A stretch of DNA of 64,000 bases from JADKAV01 sp037046735 (GCA_037046735.1 JBAOHC010000004.1:124001-188000), one strand, 5' to 3'; counted from the first letter of the stretch, positions 34,209 to 43,366 are shown. Notes: a model not told the origin generated them from the sequence alone. Numbers and translations: made by a program.

Positions 34209-35693
34209 ATGAACCTCGCCGACAATCTCGCGGCCACGGCCGCCGCCCACCCGGACAACGTTGCCATCAAACTCGACGACTTCGAATTGACCTATGCCGC
34301 GCTCAACGGTGCCAGCGCCCTGGCCGCCGGGTGGCTGCAGGAGCACGGGGTGGGTCCTGGTGACCGGGTCGGCATCATGCTGCCGAACATTCCGCAGTTC
34401 CCGATTCTGTACTTCGGGGCGCTGCGCCTCGGTGCCGTTGTGGTTCCCATGAACCCGCTGTTCAAGGAGCGGGAGGTGGAGTACTACCTGTCCGACTCCG
34501 GGGCCAAGGTGCTGTTCGCGTGGGACGGGGTCGCCGATCAGGCCCAGCCTGGCGCGGTGGCCGCTGGGGCCGCCTTCGAAATCGTGGACGCCGGCTTCGC
34601 GGCGAAACTGGGTACGTACAGCCCCGCCCCGGCTGTGGTCGACCGGGCAGCCGACGACACCGCGGTGATCCTCTACACCTCCGGAACCACGGGGAAGCCG
34701 AAGGGGGCCGAACTCACCCACAGCAACCTGCTGAGCAACGTCGAGGTCTGTGTGAACCTGTTCAACGGTGGCAGTGAGGACGTCATCTTCGGCGGGCTGC
34801 CGCTGTTCCACTCCTTCGGCCAGATGTGCGGGCTCAACGCGGCCGTCAAGATCGGGGCCATGCTCACGCTGATCCCCCGCTTCGATCCGACGAAGGCTCT
34901 CGAGGTCTTGCAGCGGGACAAGGTCACCGTGATGCAGGGCGTGCCGACCATGTACGTGGCGCTGCTGCAGCACCCCGAGCACGGCAACTACGACGTGGCG
35001 CAACTACGCCTGGCGGTGTCTGGCGGGGCGAGCCTGCCCGTGGAGGTTCTGCGTGGGTTCGAGCGCGAGTTCGGGGTGATCCTGCTGGAGGGGTACGGCC
35101 TGAGCGAGACCAGCCCCGTCGCCAGTTTCAATCATGCCGACCGGGAGCGAAAGGCCGGCAGCATCGGCACCCCGATCGCCGGTGTCGAGATGCGACTGAT
35201 CGATACGGATTGGAACGATGTCCCGGAGGGTGAGATCGGCGAGATCGCCATCAAGGGGCCGAACGTCATGAAGGGTTACTGGAACCGGCCCGACGCGACC
35301 GCCGACGTGATCAGCGATGAGTGGTTCCGCACCGGAGACCTGGCCAAGCGCGATGACGAGGGGTACTACTTCATCGTCGACCGGGCCAAGGACTTGATCA
35401 TCCGGGGTGGCTTCAACGTCTATCCGCGGGAGGTTGAGGAGGTGCTGTACGAGCACCCCGCCGTTGCCGAGGCAGCCGTCGTTGGCATCCCGGACGCGCA
35501 GTACGGCGAGGAGATCGGCGCTGCGGTCACCCTCAAGCCCGGTGCCGAGGTGACGTCGCAGGAGATCCAGGATTTCGTCAAGGAGCGCATCGCTGCCTAC
35601 AAGTACCCACGCGTCGTGTGGTTCCTGGCTGATGGCCTGCCGAAGGGCCCGACCGGAAAGATCCTGAAGCGGGAGATCGCGCCGCCTGCGTGA
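34209..35693 (+). CDS. long-chain fatty acid-CoA ligase (ANL superfamily)
   Basis: A 494-aa adenylate-forming enzyme from ATG 34209. The P-loop motif is ILYTSGTTGKPKGAEL (about 153-168), A5 is GYGLSETSP, A7 is TGDLAKRDDEGYY, A8 is DLIIRGGFNVYPREVEE, and the C-terminal catalytic Lys is in PTGKILKRE. It activates fatty or other carboxylic acids with ATP and CoA. The gene is monocistronic; its stop is immediately followed by the hairpin cluster at 35693-35867. Confidence 0.93.
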   Translation: MNLADNLAATAAAHPDNVAIKLDDFELTYAALNGASALAAGWLQEHGVGPGDRVGIMLPNIPQFPILYFGALRLGAVVVPMNPLFKEREVEYYLSDSGAKVLFAWDGVADQAQPGAVAAGAAFEIVDAGFAAKLGTYSPAPAVVDRAADDTAVILYTSGTTGKPKGAELTHSNLLSNVEVCVNLFNGGSEDVIFGGLPLFHSFGQMCGLNAAVKIGAMLTLIPRFDPTKALEVLQRDKVTVMQGVPTMYVALLQHPEHGNYDVAQLRLAVSGGASLPVEVLRGFEREFGVILLEGYGLSETSPVASFNHADRERKAGSIGTPIAGVEMRLIDTDWNDVPEGEIGEIAIKGPNVMKGYWNRPDATADVISDEWFRTGDLAKRDDEGYYFIVDRAKDLIIRGGFNVYPREVEEVLYEHPAVAEAAVVGIPDAQYGEEIGAAVTLKPGAEVTSQEIQDFVKERIAAYKYPRVVWFLADGLPKGPTGKILKREIAPPA

Positions 35694-35753
35694 TTGATGT
35701 GAAGGGCCCGCGGTCCGGCGACGGGGGAGACACCGAACCGCGGGCACATCAAT
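35693..35753 (-). ncRNA. hairpin copy 1 with C-rich loop (6C-like)
   Basis: Core stem GCCCGCGGT / ACCGCGGGC (35706-35745, 9 bp), inner stem CGG/CCG and a 14-nt loop. On the minus strand the loop reads TGTCTCCCCCGTCG. An additional outer 8-bp stem ATTGATGT / ACATCAAT (35693-35700 with 35746-35753) extends the structure past a 5-nt bulge. The loop is identical to that of copy 2, while both stems differ by compensatory changes. The outer arm overlaps the acyl-CoA ligase stop. Strand choice rests on the resemblance to C-rich-loop sRNAs. Confidence 0.6.
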
Positions 35754-35775
35754 AGTGCCTGGGCCGTGAGCAGGG

Positions 35776-35801
35776 GCTTGCGGCAATCGGTTTACGCAAG
35801 T
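35776..35801. repeat. decayed third hairpin of the cluster
   Basis: GCTTGCGG here is identical to the left arm of copy 2, and CGCAAG pairs with it over 6 bp, but the loop lacks the C/G-rich motif. It may be a degraded copy or a structural spacer between the two intact hairpins. Confidence 0.4.
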
Positions 35802-35820
35802 TGTCCCATGCGCCGGGCAT

Positions 35821-35867
35821 GAAAAAGGCTTGCGGCCCGACGACGGGGGAGACATCGAACCGCAAGC
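35821..35867 (-). ncRNA. hairpin copy 2 with C-rich loop and T-run (6C-like)
   Basis: Stem GCTTGCGG / CCGCAAGC (35828-35867), inner stem CGA/TCG, same 14-nt loop as copy 1. On the minus strand the stem is followed by CTTTTT (35827-35822), so it could be the end of a small transcript. A -10-like TAGACT (35880-35875) lies 7 nt before the first stem base on that strand. Two C-rich-loop hairpins characterise the actinobacterial 6C RNAs; assignment to that family is tentative, because the spacing here is wider. Confidence 0.6.
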
Positions 35868-36011
35868 AGACCCAAGTCTACGTCGGACACAAGCCGGACT
35901 TGTGCCAACCCCTTGGCGTAACTGGCACGTTATTCGACCGCGGTGTGACTGAATGCGGACCGTTTCCAGAACTGTCCTGCACCGACGGCAATTGCCGATG
36001 ACGATGGCTGA

Positions 36012-37100
36012 GTGCCCGTTCTCAGCATCGTCGTGAGTGTGCTGGTGTTTGCGCTCTCGCTGTGGCCAGTGGCGCCGATCGTGCCGCAGGCGAGCGTGGC
36101 GACGGCCAGTCCGATTCCACGCGGCGATACGCGGTTCGGGATCCATCCGAACCCCGATGCGGCGGACAATCCCCCGGCCGGGGTGTTCGGGGTTGAACGG
36201 ATCTGGGACACCGGTGCGACCTGGTGCCGGCTGAACCCCGCCCCCGGGGTCTGGGACTTCTCGCCCCTGGTGTCCCAGTTGGAGGCGGCTGCGCGGCGGG
36301 GTGCTGGCAGCGCCATCGTGGTCCTGGGGTTTCCGCCACCGCACGCGGGCGCCGGGGTCGCGAATCCGGCTGAGGCAGGTTGGATGTGCCCGCAACCTGG
36401 TTACGCGTCGATCCTGCCGCCAGCTGCCGCCTGGGATGAATACGTGCAGTTGACGGTGGCGCAGGTGGCGGCCTGGCGTTCTGCCCACCCCGACGTGGTG
36501 GTTCATTTCCAGGTCTGGAATGAGCCGGGTGTGCTCTGGTTTCTGGGGGAGGGCCAGCAGCCGGCCCGACTGGTGGAACTGGCCGCCCGCACCCGTGCTC
36601 TCGTGCAGGCGGCCCTGCCCGATGCTCTGCTGATCAGCCCATCGATGGTGCGTGGCCGTACCGCGCACAAGGCCGATTGGCAGGCCCGTTTCGTCGAGAA
36701 TGCCCGTGTGTGGAGTCAGGCGAACGGTCAGCGGCTGTTCGATGTGTGGGCTGTTCATGCATACCCCGTGGGCGCAACATTCGATGAGTTGTGGAGTGGC
36801 CCCGATGGGTACCTGGCCGAGATGGACGACGTGCTGCGCACCGTGACTCCCGCCCGGATAGCCGGTGATCAGGTCTGGGTGACTGAGATCAACGCGAACA
36901 TCGCGTTCACCGCAGCTCCGGTGAGTGTGCTTGCCGAGGCTGATCAGGCGCGTTTCGTGCAGTCGGTCGCGGCGGATACCGCGGGCCGGGGGATTCCTGT
37001 GGTCGTCTGGTATCGCTGGCATTATGACCCCTGGCAGGTGGGCGGTGGGCAGATCGTGTTCAGCGGACAGTCCGCTGCGATGAGCGCCTGGGCGCAGTAG
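36012..37100 (+). CDS. secreted TIM-barrel glycoside hydrolase (GH5/GH39-like)
   Basis: A 362-aa protein from GTG 36012 with a hydrophobic signal sequence (VLSIVVSVLVFALSLWPVAP). FGIHPNPD at the start of the barrel, FQVWNEPGVLWF with the acid/base Glu (about residue 174) and VWVTEINAN with the likely nucleophile Glu (about 294) fit clan GH-A enzymes. The sugar substrate is unknown. It stands between the hairpin cluster and a 13E12 gene without operon partners. Confidence 0.8.
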   Translation: MPVLSIVVSVLVFALSLWPVAPIVPQASVATASPIPRGDTRFGIHPNPDAADNPPAGVFGVERIWDTGATWCRLNPAPGVWDFSPLVSQLEAAARRGAGSAIVVLGFPPPHAGAGVANPAEAGWMCPQPGYASILPPAAAWDEYVQLTVAQVAAWRSAHPDVVVHFQVWNEPGVLWFLGEGQQPARLVELAARTRALVQAALPDALLISPSMVRGRTAHKADWQARFVENARVWSQANGQRLFDVWAVHAYPVGATFDELWSGPDGYLAEMDDVLRTVTPARIAGDQVWVTEINANIAFTAAPVSVLAEADQARFVQSVAADTAGRGIPVVVWYRWHYDPWQVGGGQIVFSGQSAAMSAWAQ

Positions 37101-37268
37101 GGCTGCAAACGGGGTTGTCCCCAGGGGTGTGCGGGCTTGGGCGCGGAAATGTCAGAGGTTGTTTGTAGGTTTGGGGTGTCGCCAGGTTGGTGGCCATCAG
37201 CTCGTGGAGCGACGTCGCAGGGGTGCATCTCCTGGTTCGACACGGATCGCGGTTGGAGGTGACGGCCG

Positions 37269-38480
37269 ATGGGCTTCTTTGAGGTGCCGGCCTCGGCGTT
37301 GCGGCGTGCGAGGTTGGCTGATGAGTTGCCGGTGGAGACCCCGGCGGTGTTCGAGCAGTTGTCCGGGCAGGTGCTGGCGCTGCCCGATCCGGCGGGGTTG
37401 ACCGCCGAGCAGCGGCTGGGCGCGGTGCAGGCCGCGGCCCGTCTGCAGACGATGTTGGAGGCCTACCAGACGCAGGTGGCCGGGGTGTGTGACGCCGCGC
37501 AGGATTCCCGGGTGTTCGCCGCGGGGACGACGGGGTCGATGGTGGCGGCGTTGACCGGGCAGAACCGGGCGGTGGGTTCGGCGATCGTGGGGCGGGCCCG
37601 GGATCTGCGGGGCATGCCGCACGTCGCGGGCGCCTACCGGAAAGGAGAGATCACGGGCCGGCATGTGTACCTGTTGTGCCGGGCCGCGGGCAGTCTGCCG
37701 CGTTTTCCGGTGTTGGAGGCGGACCTGGTCGCGGCGGCGGCGGTGATCGAACCGGCGGTGTTGGCCCAGGTGCTGGCGGTGCTGGTCGCCCAGGACCGCC
37801 CGGAGGCCCCGGATGAGGATTTTCGGGCGGCGCGGGCCAAACGCGGCCTGCACCTGTCCGATCTGGGCAACGGGCTGTACCGCGTCGATGGGCATCTGGA
37901 TCAGGTGGCCGGGGCCCGGCTGCGCGACGCCCTGGCTTCGTTCACCGACCCGCCGGTGGCCGGTGATGACCGCACGCCGAGCCAGCGGCTGGCCGATGCG
38001 TTGGATGATCTGGTCAGTGCGGCGCAGGCCAACACGAAACCGTTGGGGGTCAGCGGGGTGACGGTGCTGGTCGACGCCGAACAGCTGCCCGAGGGTGACG
38101 GGGCGCGGCTGGAGGACGGCACCCTGCTGGGCCCGGACAGTTTCGCACTGCTGGCTTGTTCGGCGGTGGTGTCGGTGATCCTCGGGGTGCGCCGGGCGGG
38201 CACATTCATACCGCTGGCGTTGGGCCGCACGCAGCGCCGCGCCAGTCACGCGCAGTGGGCGGCGCTGACCGCGCGGGATCGGGGGTGTGTGCGCTGCGGG
38301 CGGGCGGCCCGCGGCTGCCACGCCCACCACATCGTGGCGTGGGCCGCGGGTGGGCGCACCGACGTCGATGCGATGTGTCTGCTGTGCCCACGGTGTCACC
38401 GCGATCTGCACAACGGCCGGTTCACCATCGAGATGGTCGGCGGCATCCCGCGATGTGTGGCCGTGCGGCGAAGAACCTGA
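37269..38480 (+). CDS. DUF222/HNH endonuclease-signature protein (13E12 family), copy 2
   Basis: A 403-aa protein with a good ribosome site (GGAGGTGA) before the ATG. The N-terminal DUF222 domain includes EQRLGAVQAAARLQTMLEAY, and the C-terminal HNH motif is CVRCGRAARGCHAHHIVAWA, ending CPRCHRDLHN. It is only distantly similar to copy 1 at 17202-18308, so the two are not a recent duplication. It is followed directly by a hairpin. Confidence 0.88.
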   Translation: MGFFEVPASALRRARLADELPVETPAVFEQLSGQVLALPDPAGLTAEQRLGAVQAAARLQTMLEAYQTQVAGVCDAAQDSRVFAAGTTGSMVAALTGQNRAVGSAIVGRARDLRGMPHVAGAYRKGEITGRHVYLLCRAAGSLPRFPVLEADLVAAAAVIEPAVLAQVLAVLVAQDRPEAPDEDFRAARAKRGLHLSDLGNGLYRVDGHLDQVAGARLRDALASFTDPPVAGDDRTPSQRLADALDDLVSAAQANTKPLGVSGVTVLVDAEQLPEGDGARLEDGTLLGPDSFALLACSAVVSVILGVRRAGTFIPLALGRTQRRASHAQWAALTARDRGCVRCGRAARGCHAHHIVAWAAGGRTDVDAMCLLCPRCHRDLHNGRFTIEMVGGIPRCVAVRRRT

Positions 38481-38500
38481 GCCGGCCCGCCCGGGCCGGC
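38481..38500 (+). terminator. hairpin after 13E12 copy 2
   Basis: A stem GCCGGCCC / GGGCCGGC with a 4-nt loop GCCC, starting right after the stop codon. No T-run. Confidence 0.6.
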
Positions 38501-38699
38501 CAGACGCCCAGCGTCAGCACTCGTTAGACAGAGCCGACGTACTCGTCCGCCGACAGTCGCAGGCCCAAGTTTCTAATGCGCGGCCACCGACCGGTATGCG
38601 TTCAATGAGATTCGCGTGCCTGGCTCAGATTCCTTCATTACCACGGCTGGTGAAGACCGCAACCTCTAGGGTTCAGTTATCCGATGGAGGGAGACAGAC

Positions 38700-40472
38700 A
38701 TGGCCAAGGGACTCACGGGCGGACAGATCATCGCGAAGATGCTCGCTGCTGAGAGCGTCACTGACATGTTCGGGATCATCGACGGCACCTACTTCGGTCT
38801 CTACCGCGCGTTGCAGGACAGCGGGATCGAGCTGCACTCCCCGCGGCATGAGGCAGCGGCGATGCACATGGCTGGGGCGTATGCCCGGCTGACTGGGCGA
38901 CTGGGTGTGGCCATGGCCTCAAACGGCCCGGGTGTCGCCAATGTGCTGCCCGGTGTTGCTGTGGAGCAGGGCGAGGGCAATCGCATTTTGCTCATCACCT
39001 CGTCTCGCCGAGTGCCGATCGCCTACCCGGATCGGGGAGGCACGTACCAGTACTTCGACCAGGTCGGCGTGACGGCTCCCATGACCAAGTTCAGCGTGCA
39101 CGTGCCTTCAGCCGATCGGATTCCCGAACTGATGCGCAGGGCGCTGCGGGTCAGCTTCAGCGGCCGCCCGGGCGTGGTCCACATCGACATCCCCGAGAAC
39201 GTCATCAACCAGCCGACCGAGATGGACGAGAGCGTGTTGCGGGCACCGCAGAGTTACCGGCTCGTGACTGCGCTGCAGCCCGACGCCGTCCTCGTGGAGC
39301 GCGCGGCTCGCCTGCTCGTGGACGCCCAGCAGCCGGTCATCCATGTCGGCTCTGGCGTCTACCACGCCGGCGCTGAGCAGGAATTGGCCAGGCTAGCGAG
39401 TCTGCTGGCTGCGCCGGTCACAACGTCGTGGGCCGCCCGCGGTGCCCTCTCGGAGGACCTGCCCGAAGCCATGCCGATGATCGCCCTTGGACTCAACGAC
39501 GAGGTGCGCAACGCTGCGGATGTGGCACTGGTTGTGGGCAGCCGTCTGGGAGAGACCGACTGGTGGGGCAAGGCCCCGAACTGGGCCCCGCCCGGCCAGC
39601 AGGTCACCATCCAGATTGACAACGACGAGGACCGCATAGGAGTCAACAAGCCGGTGACGGTGGGCCTGCTTGCGGATGCCAAAGAGGCGCTGCGCTCGCT
39701 CGCCGACGCGGTGGAGGAACTCGGCGAGGTTCCAAACCGATCCGAACGTTCGGAAAAGCTGCGCGGCTGGCGGGAGCAGTGGGCCAAGGAGCGGGAGAAG
39801 CTCGACAAGCCCCTGACCAAGCAAGGGGCCCCCGTGCATCCGGCGCACGTGCCGAGCATCGCCCAGCAGGTCATGCCGCAGGACTGCGTGTGGGTCTTTG
39901 ATGGCGGCAACACCGCTGTGTGGGCGAACTTCTACCACGACGCCAACGTCCCACGGACCGTCCTGTCCACCTTCAAGTTCGGCATGCTCGGCGCGGGGAT
40001 GGGGCAGGCACTGGGAGCGGCCGTTGCTGCCCCCGACCAACGGGTCTGCGTGATCACCGGCGACGGTGCTTTCGGTATGCACTCCAGCGAGATCGAGACT
40101 GCGGTACGGCTCAACCTGCCGATCGTGTTCGTGGTGCTGGTGGACGGCCAGTGGGGGATGGTGAAGATGAGCCAGCAGATCGCGGCACATCCGGTGCAGA
40201 CCGTCGTGCGCAAGATGCTCACCGGCTCCAACTTGCCCGATGACCAGATCGTCTACGCGGACTTCGCGGCGTGCCGGTATGACCTGATGGCCGAGGCCTT
40301 CGGCGCACATGGGGAACTGGTCACCGAGAGTACCCAACTGCGGGGTGCGCTCGAACGTGCTCGCGACTGCGGCAAAGCGGCCGTCGTGCAGGTTCAAGTC
40401 GACAACGTCGAGCACCTGTGGGCACCGGGACTGCAGTCGTTCAAGAAGATGCACCAGGAACCTGGGAGCTGA
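38700..40472 (+). CDS. thiamine pyrophosphate-dependent enzyme (acetolactate synthase/decarboxylase-like)
   Basis: A 590-aa three-domain TPP enzyme. The catalytic Glu is in PRHEAAAMHMAGAYA (about residue 51), the central nucleotide-binding-type domain follows at about 190-330, and the TPP/Mg motif GDGAFGMHSSEIETA is near 452 with a modified end (VDGQWGMVK instead of the usual NN). GGGAG precedes the ATG. It is the first gene of a packed operon with an epimerase, an SDR and a transporter, so a catabolic decarboxylase or lyase is more likely than branched-chain amino acid synthesis. Confidence 0.85.
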   Translation: MAKGLTGGQIIAKMLAAESVTDMFGIIDGTYFGLYRALQDSGIELHSPRHEAAAMHMAGAYARLTGRLGVAMASNGPGVANVLPGVAVEQGEGNRILLITSSRRVPIAYPDRGGTYQYFDQVGVTAPMTKFSVHVPSADRIPELMRRALRVSFSGRPGVVHIDIPENVINQPTEMDESVLRAPQSYRLVTALQPDAVLVERAARLLVDAQQPVIHVGSGVYHAGAEQELARLASLLAAPVTTSWAARGALSEDLPEAMPMIALGLNDEVRNAADVALVVGSRLGETDWWGKAPNWAPPGQQVTIQIDNDEDRIGVNKPVTVGLLADAKEALRSLADAVEELGEVPNRSERSEKLRGWREQWAKEREKLDKPLTKQGAPVHPAHVPSIAQQVMPQDCVWVFDGGNTAVWANFYHDANVPRTVLSTFKFGMLGAGMGQALGAAVAAPDQRVCVITGDGAFGMHSSEIETAVRLNLPIVFVVLVDGQWGMVKMSQQIAAHPVQTVVRKMLTGSNLPDDQIVYADFAACRYDLMAEAFGAHGELVTESTQLRGALERARDCGKAAVVQVQVDNVEHLWAPGLQSFKKMHQEPGS

Positions 40473-40477
40473 GTCCC

Positions 40478-41428
40478 GTGGCAGCGGCAAGCACTGTGCT
40501 GGTCACGGGCGGCACCGGCTACCTCGGGTCGCTGGTGGTACAGCGGCTCGCTGAACAGGGTGCCGAGGTGGTCGCGCTCGACGTCCGGCCGCCCCGACAA
40601 CCGGTGCCGGGGGTGGAGTACGTGATCGGCGATCTACGTAGCACCGACCTGCCGGCCGTCCTCGACGAGCATGGCGTCGGGGCGGTGGTGCACCTTGCGG
40701 CGATTGTGGAACCTCCGAAGGGGATGACTGAGGCCGAGCTCGAGGACATCGAGGTCGGCGGCACCCAGCGGGTGGTCGATGCCTGTGTGGCCGCCGGAGT
40801 GCAGCACCTCACTGTCACGTCCTCGGGTGCGGCGTACGGCTATTACGCGCGCAACGACGGCCGAGCGCTGACTGAGGATATGCCGGTCACGGGCAGCGCG
40901 CAGTTCGCCTACTCCCGGCACAAGGCGCAGGTGGAGGCGTTGCTGGCGAGGGCCCGTCGACAGCACCCGCAACTAGGTCAACTCGTGTTGCGTCCTGGGA
41001 CGATCCTTGGTGCCCACACGGACAACCAGATCACGGCGCTGTTCACGGGCCGGGTCGTGATGACGCTGCGTGAGACGGACGGACCCTTCAACTTCGTGTG
41101 GGATGCCGACGTCGCCGACATCATCGTCAGCGGTGTCACACGTCGGCGCACCGGGATCTATAACGTCGCCGGTGAAGGGGTCATGACAATGCGCGACATC
41201 GCCAAGGCCGAAGGCTCGCGCGTCGTGGCCATCCCCGCCGAGTGGGTACGCACGGGGCTCGGCGTGATGCGCCGCTTCGGTGTCGGTCGGTACGGCCCGG
41301 AACAGGTCGAGTTCCTGCTGCATCGCCCGGTTCTGGACAACACCAGACTGCGCCGCGACTTCCCCGGCCTGCCCAGCAAGAGCACCCGCGAGGTGTACGC
41401 CATCTTCCAGCAGGGTCGCCGTGGCTGA
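40478..41428 (+). CDS. NAD-dependent epimerase/dehydratase (extended SDR)
   Basis: A 316-aa protein from GTG 40478 with GGGAG upstream and 5 nt after the previous stop. The Rossmann motif is TGGTGYLG (residues 10-17), the active-site pair is S...YSRHK (about 145), and RPGTILG follows the cofactor domain. It probably acts on a keto or hydroxy substrate in the same pathway as the TPP enzyme. Its stop overlaps the next gene by 8 nt. Confidence 0.88.
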   Translation: MAAASTVLVTGGTGYLGSLVVQRLAEQGAEVVALDVRPPRQPVPGVEYVIGDLRSTDLPAVLDEHGVGAVVHLAAIVEPPKGMTEAELEDIEVGGTQRVVDACVAAGVQHLTVTSSGAAYGYYARNDGRALTEDMPVTGSAQFAYSRHKAQVEALLARARRQHPQLGQLVLRPGTILGAHTDNQITALFTGRVVMTLRETDGPFNFVWDADVADIIVSGVTRRRTGIYNVAGEGVMTMRDIAKAEGSRVVAIPAEWVRTGLGVMRRFGVGRYGPEQVEFLLHRPVLDNTRLRRDFPGLPSKSTREVYAIFQQGRRG

Positions 41429-42173
41429 GACGGTGGCCGTGGTCACCGGTGCCGCGGGCCAGATCGGACGGATCATCACCGACCGGCTGTCCGCGCGCGG
41501 CGACACGGTCGTCGGCCTGGACCTTCCAAGCGCCTGCCCCCCTGGCGACTCTCGGTTCATTGGGTGCGACCTGACTGATGACGCGGTCGTCCAGCAGGTG
41601 ATGCGGGACATCCTCGCCGAACACGAACGCATCGACCTGCTAGTCCTCAGCGCGGGCCTGTCGGCCATCGGCTCCTTCGAGGACTATGACCTGGCAACTC
41701 ACCGCCGGGTCATGGACGTCACCCACTTCGCGGCCGTATCGGTCGCTCTGGCCGCGATGCCCGGCCTGCGGCGCAGTCGCGGACAGATCGTCCTGATCGG
41801 CTCGGTCGCGGGCTTCGCCCCGGTGCTTGGCCGGCCCGCGTACGTAGCGGCCAAACACGCCGTCACCGGGTTGTTCACCGCGATCGGTCCGGAGCTGGCG
41901 CGCGACGGGGTACGTGTGACGATCGTGCACCCCACCTTCGTCGCGGGAGGCATGACCGAAGTGGATCGGGCGCCCGGTGCTAGTCGTGCCACGTCGGGGG
42001 CTTCGCTGACCCCTGAGCAGGTCGCGCAGGCGGCGCTGTCAGGGGCGGCGGCCGGCACGCCGGTTGTGCTGGTCGGACGCACCGCCCGGCTTGCCTGGAC
42101 CGTGAACCGGCTCGCGCCGAGGCTGTACCTCAAACTCATGACCCGCAGGCTGCGAACGAGGGAGACACCATGA
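41421..42173 (+). CDS. short-chain dehydrogenase/reductase
   Basis: A 250-aa classical SDR from GTG 41421. The cofactor motif is TGAAGQIG, the catalytic Ser is in IGSVAG and the Y-x3-K is YVAAK (about residues 142-146). It is overlapped at both ends by its neighbours (8 nt and 4 nt), showing coupled translation. A redox step on the operon's substrate is expected. Substrate not identifiable. Confidence 0.9.
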   Translation: MAETVAVVTGAAGQIGRIITDRLSARGDTVVGLDLPSACPPGDSRFIGCDLTDDAVVQQVMRDILAEHERIDLLVLSAGLSAIGSFEDYDLATHRRVMDVTHFAAVSVALAAMPGLRRSRGQIVLIGSVAGFAPVLGRPAYVAAKHAVTGLFTAIGPELARDGVRVTIVHPTFVAGGMTEVDRAPGASRATSGASLTPEQVAQAALSGAAAGTPVVLVGRTARLAWTVNRLAPRLYLKLMTRRLRTRETP

Positions 42174-43117
42174 CCGACCAGTTCCTCAATGTCCTGGCAG
42201 ACGTCGATGCGATCAGGATCTCGTTCGACGAGAGTTCGATGGTTATGCTGCGGGTCATCATCGCGACGATCTTGTTCGGCATCGCGCTCGGCACCACGAT
42301 CGACGACTTCAAAGCGGCTGCGAGACGGCCCAAAGCGATCTCGATCGGCATCCTCGCGCAGTTCCTGCTGCTGCCCGCCATCACCTTCGTGCTGACGCTG
42401 ATTCTCGGGGTGCGGGGATCCGTGGCCCTGGGCATGATTCTCGTGGCCTGCTGCCCCCCGGGCAACGTGTCCAACATCATGACCCATCAGGCCCGCGGCG
42501 ACGTGGCGCTGTCTGTCACGATGACGGCGATCAGCAACCTGCTGGCGATCGTCCTGATGCCCCTGAACTTCGCCTTCTGGGGAGGGCTGCACCCGACCGG
42601 CAGCGAGCTGATGCGCGCCATCAACCTCGATGTGATCGACATGCTCAGCGAGGTTGTGCTGGTCATCGGGGTGCCGTTCGTGCTCGGTATCGCGGTCGCG
42701 CACTTCTTCCCGCGGTTCGCGGCCAAGGGTGCCAAGATCGTGAGCCCGCTGGCCTTCGCCACGCTCTTCGCGCTCATCATGATCTCGTTGGTGGGTAACT
42801 GGGCGCTGTTCGTGGCGTGGATCGGGGTGGTTGCGATCGCGGTCGCGATCCACGATGCGTTGGCGTTGGGACTGGGCTACGGCATCGCGCGGGCCTTCCG
42901 GCTGCCGGTTCCACAGCGAAAAGCCATGACCTTCGAAGTCGGCATTCGCAATGCGGGCCTGGGTTTACTCCTGGTATTCAGCTTCTTCGAGGGTCTCGGC
43001 GGCATGGCGCTGGTCGCCGCGTGGTGGGGCATCTGGGACATCATCGCCGCCCTGGCCGTCGCGCGGATCTGGCGACATCGCACCCCGGTGGCGCCGAGTG
43101 CGGCGGTCGCTGCCTGA
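42170..43117 (+). CDS. bile acid:sodium symporter (SBF/BASS) family transporter
   Basis: A 315-aa protein with about ten membrane spans. Features of the SBF family include ALGMILVACCPPGNVSNIMTH with the conserved Pro/Gly/Asn crossing motif, and FEVGIRNAGLGLLL for the second inverted repeat. It imports an organic anion with sodium in better-known relatives (bile acids, pyruvate, pantothenate). It is the last gene of the operon, and it makes an uptake-plus-degradation role plausible for the cluster. Confidence 0.9.
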   Translation: MTDQFLNVLADVDAIRISFDESSMVMLRVIIATILFGIALGTTIDDFKAAARRPKAISIGILAQFLLLPAITFVLTLILGVRGSVALGMILVACCPPGNVSNIMTHQARGDVALSVTMTAISNLLAIVLMPLNFAFWGGLHPTGSELMRAINLDVIDMLSEVVLVIGVPFVLGIAVAHFFPRFAAKGAKIVSPLAFATLFALIMISLVGNWALFVAWIGVVAIAVAIHDALALGLGYGIARAFRLPVPQRKAMTFEVGIRNAGLGLLLVFSFFEGLGGMALVAAWWGIWDIIAALAVARIWRHRTPVAPSAAVAA

Positions 43118-43177
43118 CGTCGGCTGCGAGCCCCAATGGACCAAGCGGGGCCAGCGCACGCTGCGCAGATGAGAGGG

Positions 43178-43198
43178 CCGGGTCACTGGATGACCCGG
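43178..43198 (+). terminator. hairpin after the SBF transporter
   Basis: A perfect 8-bp stem CCGGGTCA / TGACCCGG with a 5-nt loop, 60 bp after the operon's last stop. The rest of 43118-43366 shows no gene. Confidence 0.65.
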
Positions 43199-43366
43199 TC
43201 TGAGCCACCTCGTTCGTTGTCTCATGGCGCCTGTGCAAAGCGGTCGCTGCAGGCCCGGGTGTGGAGAAGCGGCAGGACGGCCTGCCTGTCGTCCACAGAT
43301 TGCCTTGCGTCGCCTCGCTGAACCGGTTGGCGTTGTTGCCTGAGGACATAGGGGAGGAGTTTCAGC

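Noticed and set aside
35004..37022. 672-aa minus-strand frame
   Set aside because: It runs antisense through the acyl-CoA ligase, the hairpin cluster and the glycosidase; no domain, and both plus-strand genes are solid.
41699..42853. 384-aa minus-strand frame rich in Asp/Arg/His
   Set aside because: Antisense to the SDR and membrane transporter genes; hydrophobic spans read backward give such His/Asp/Arg-rich strings.
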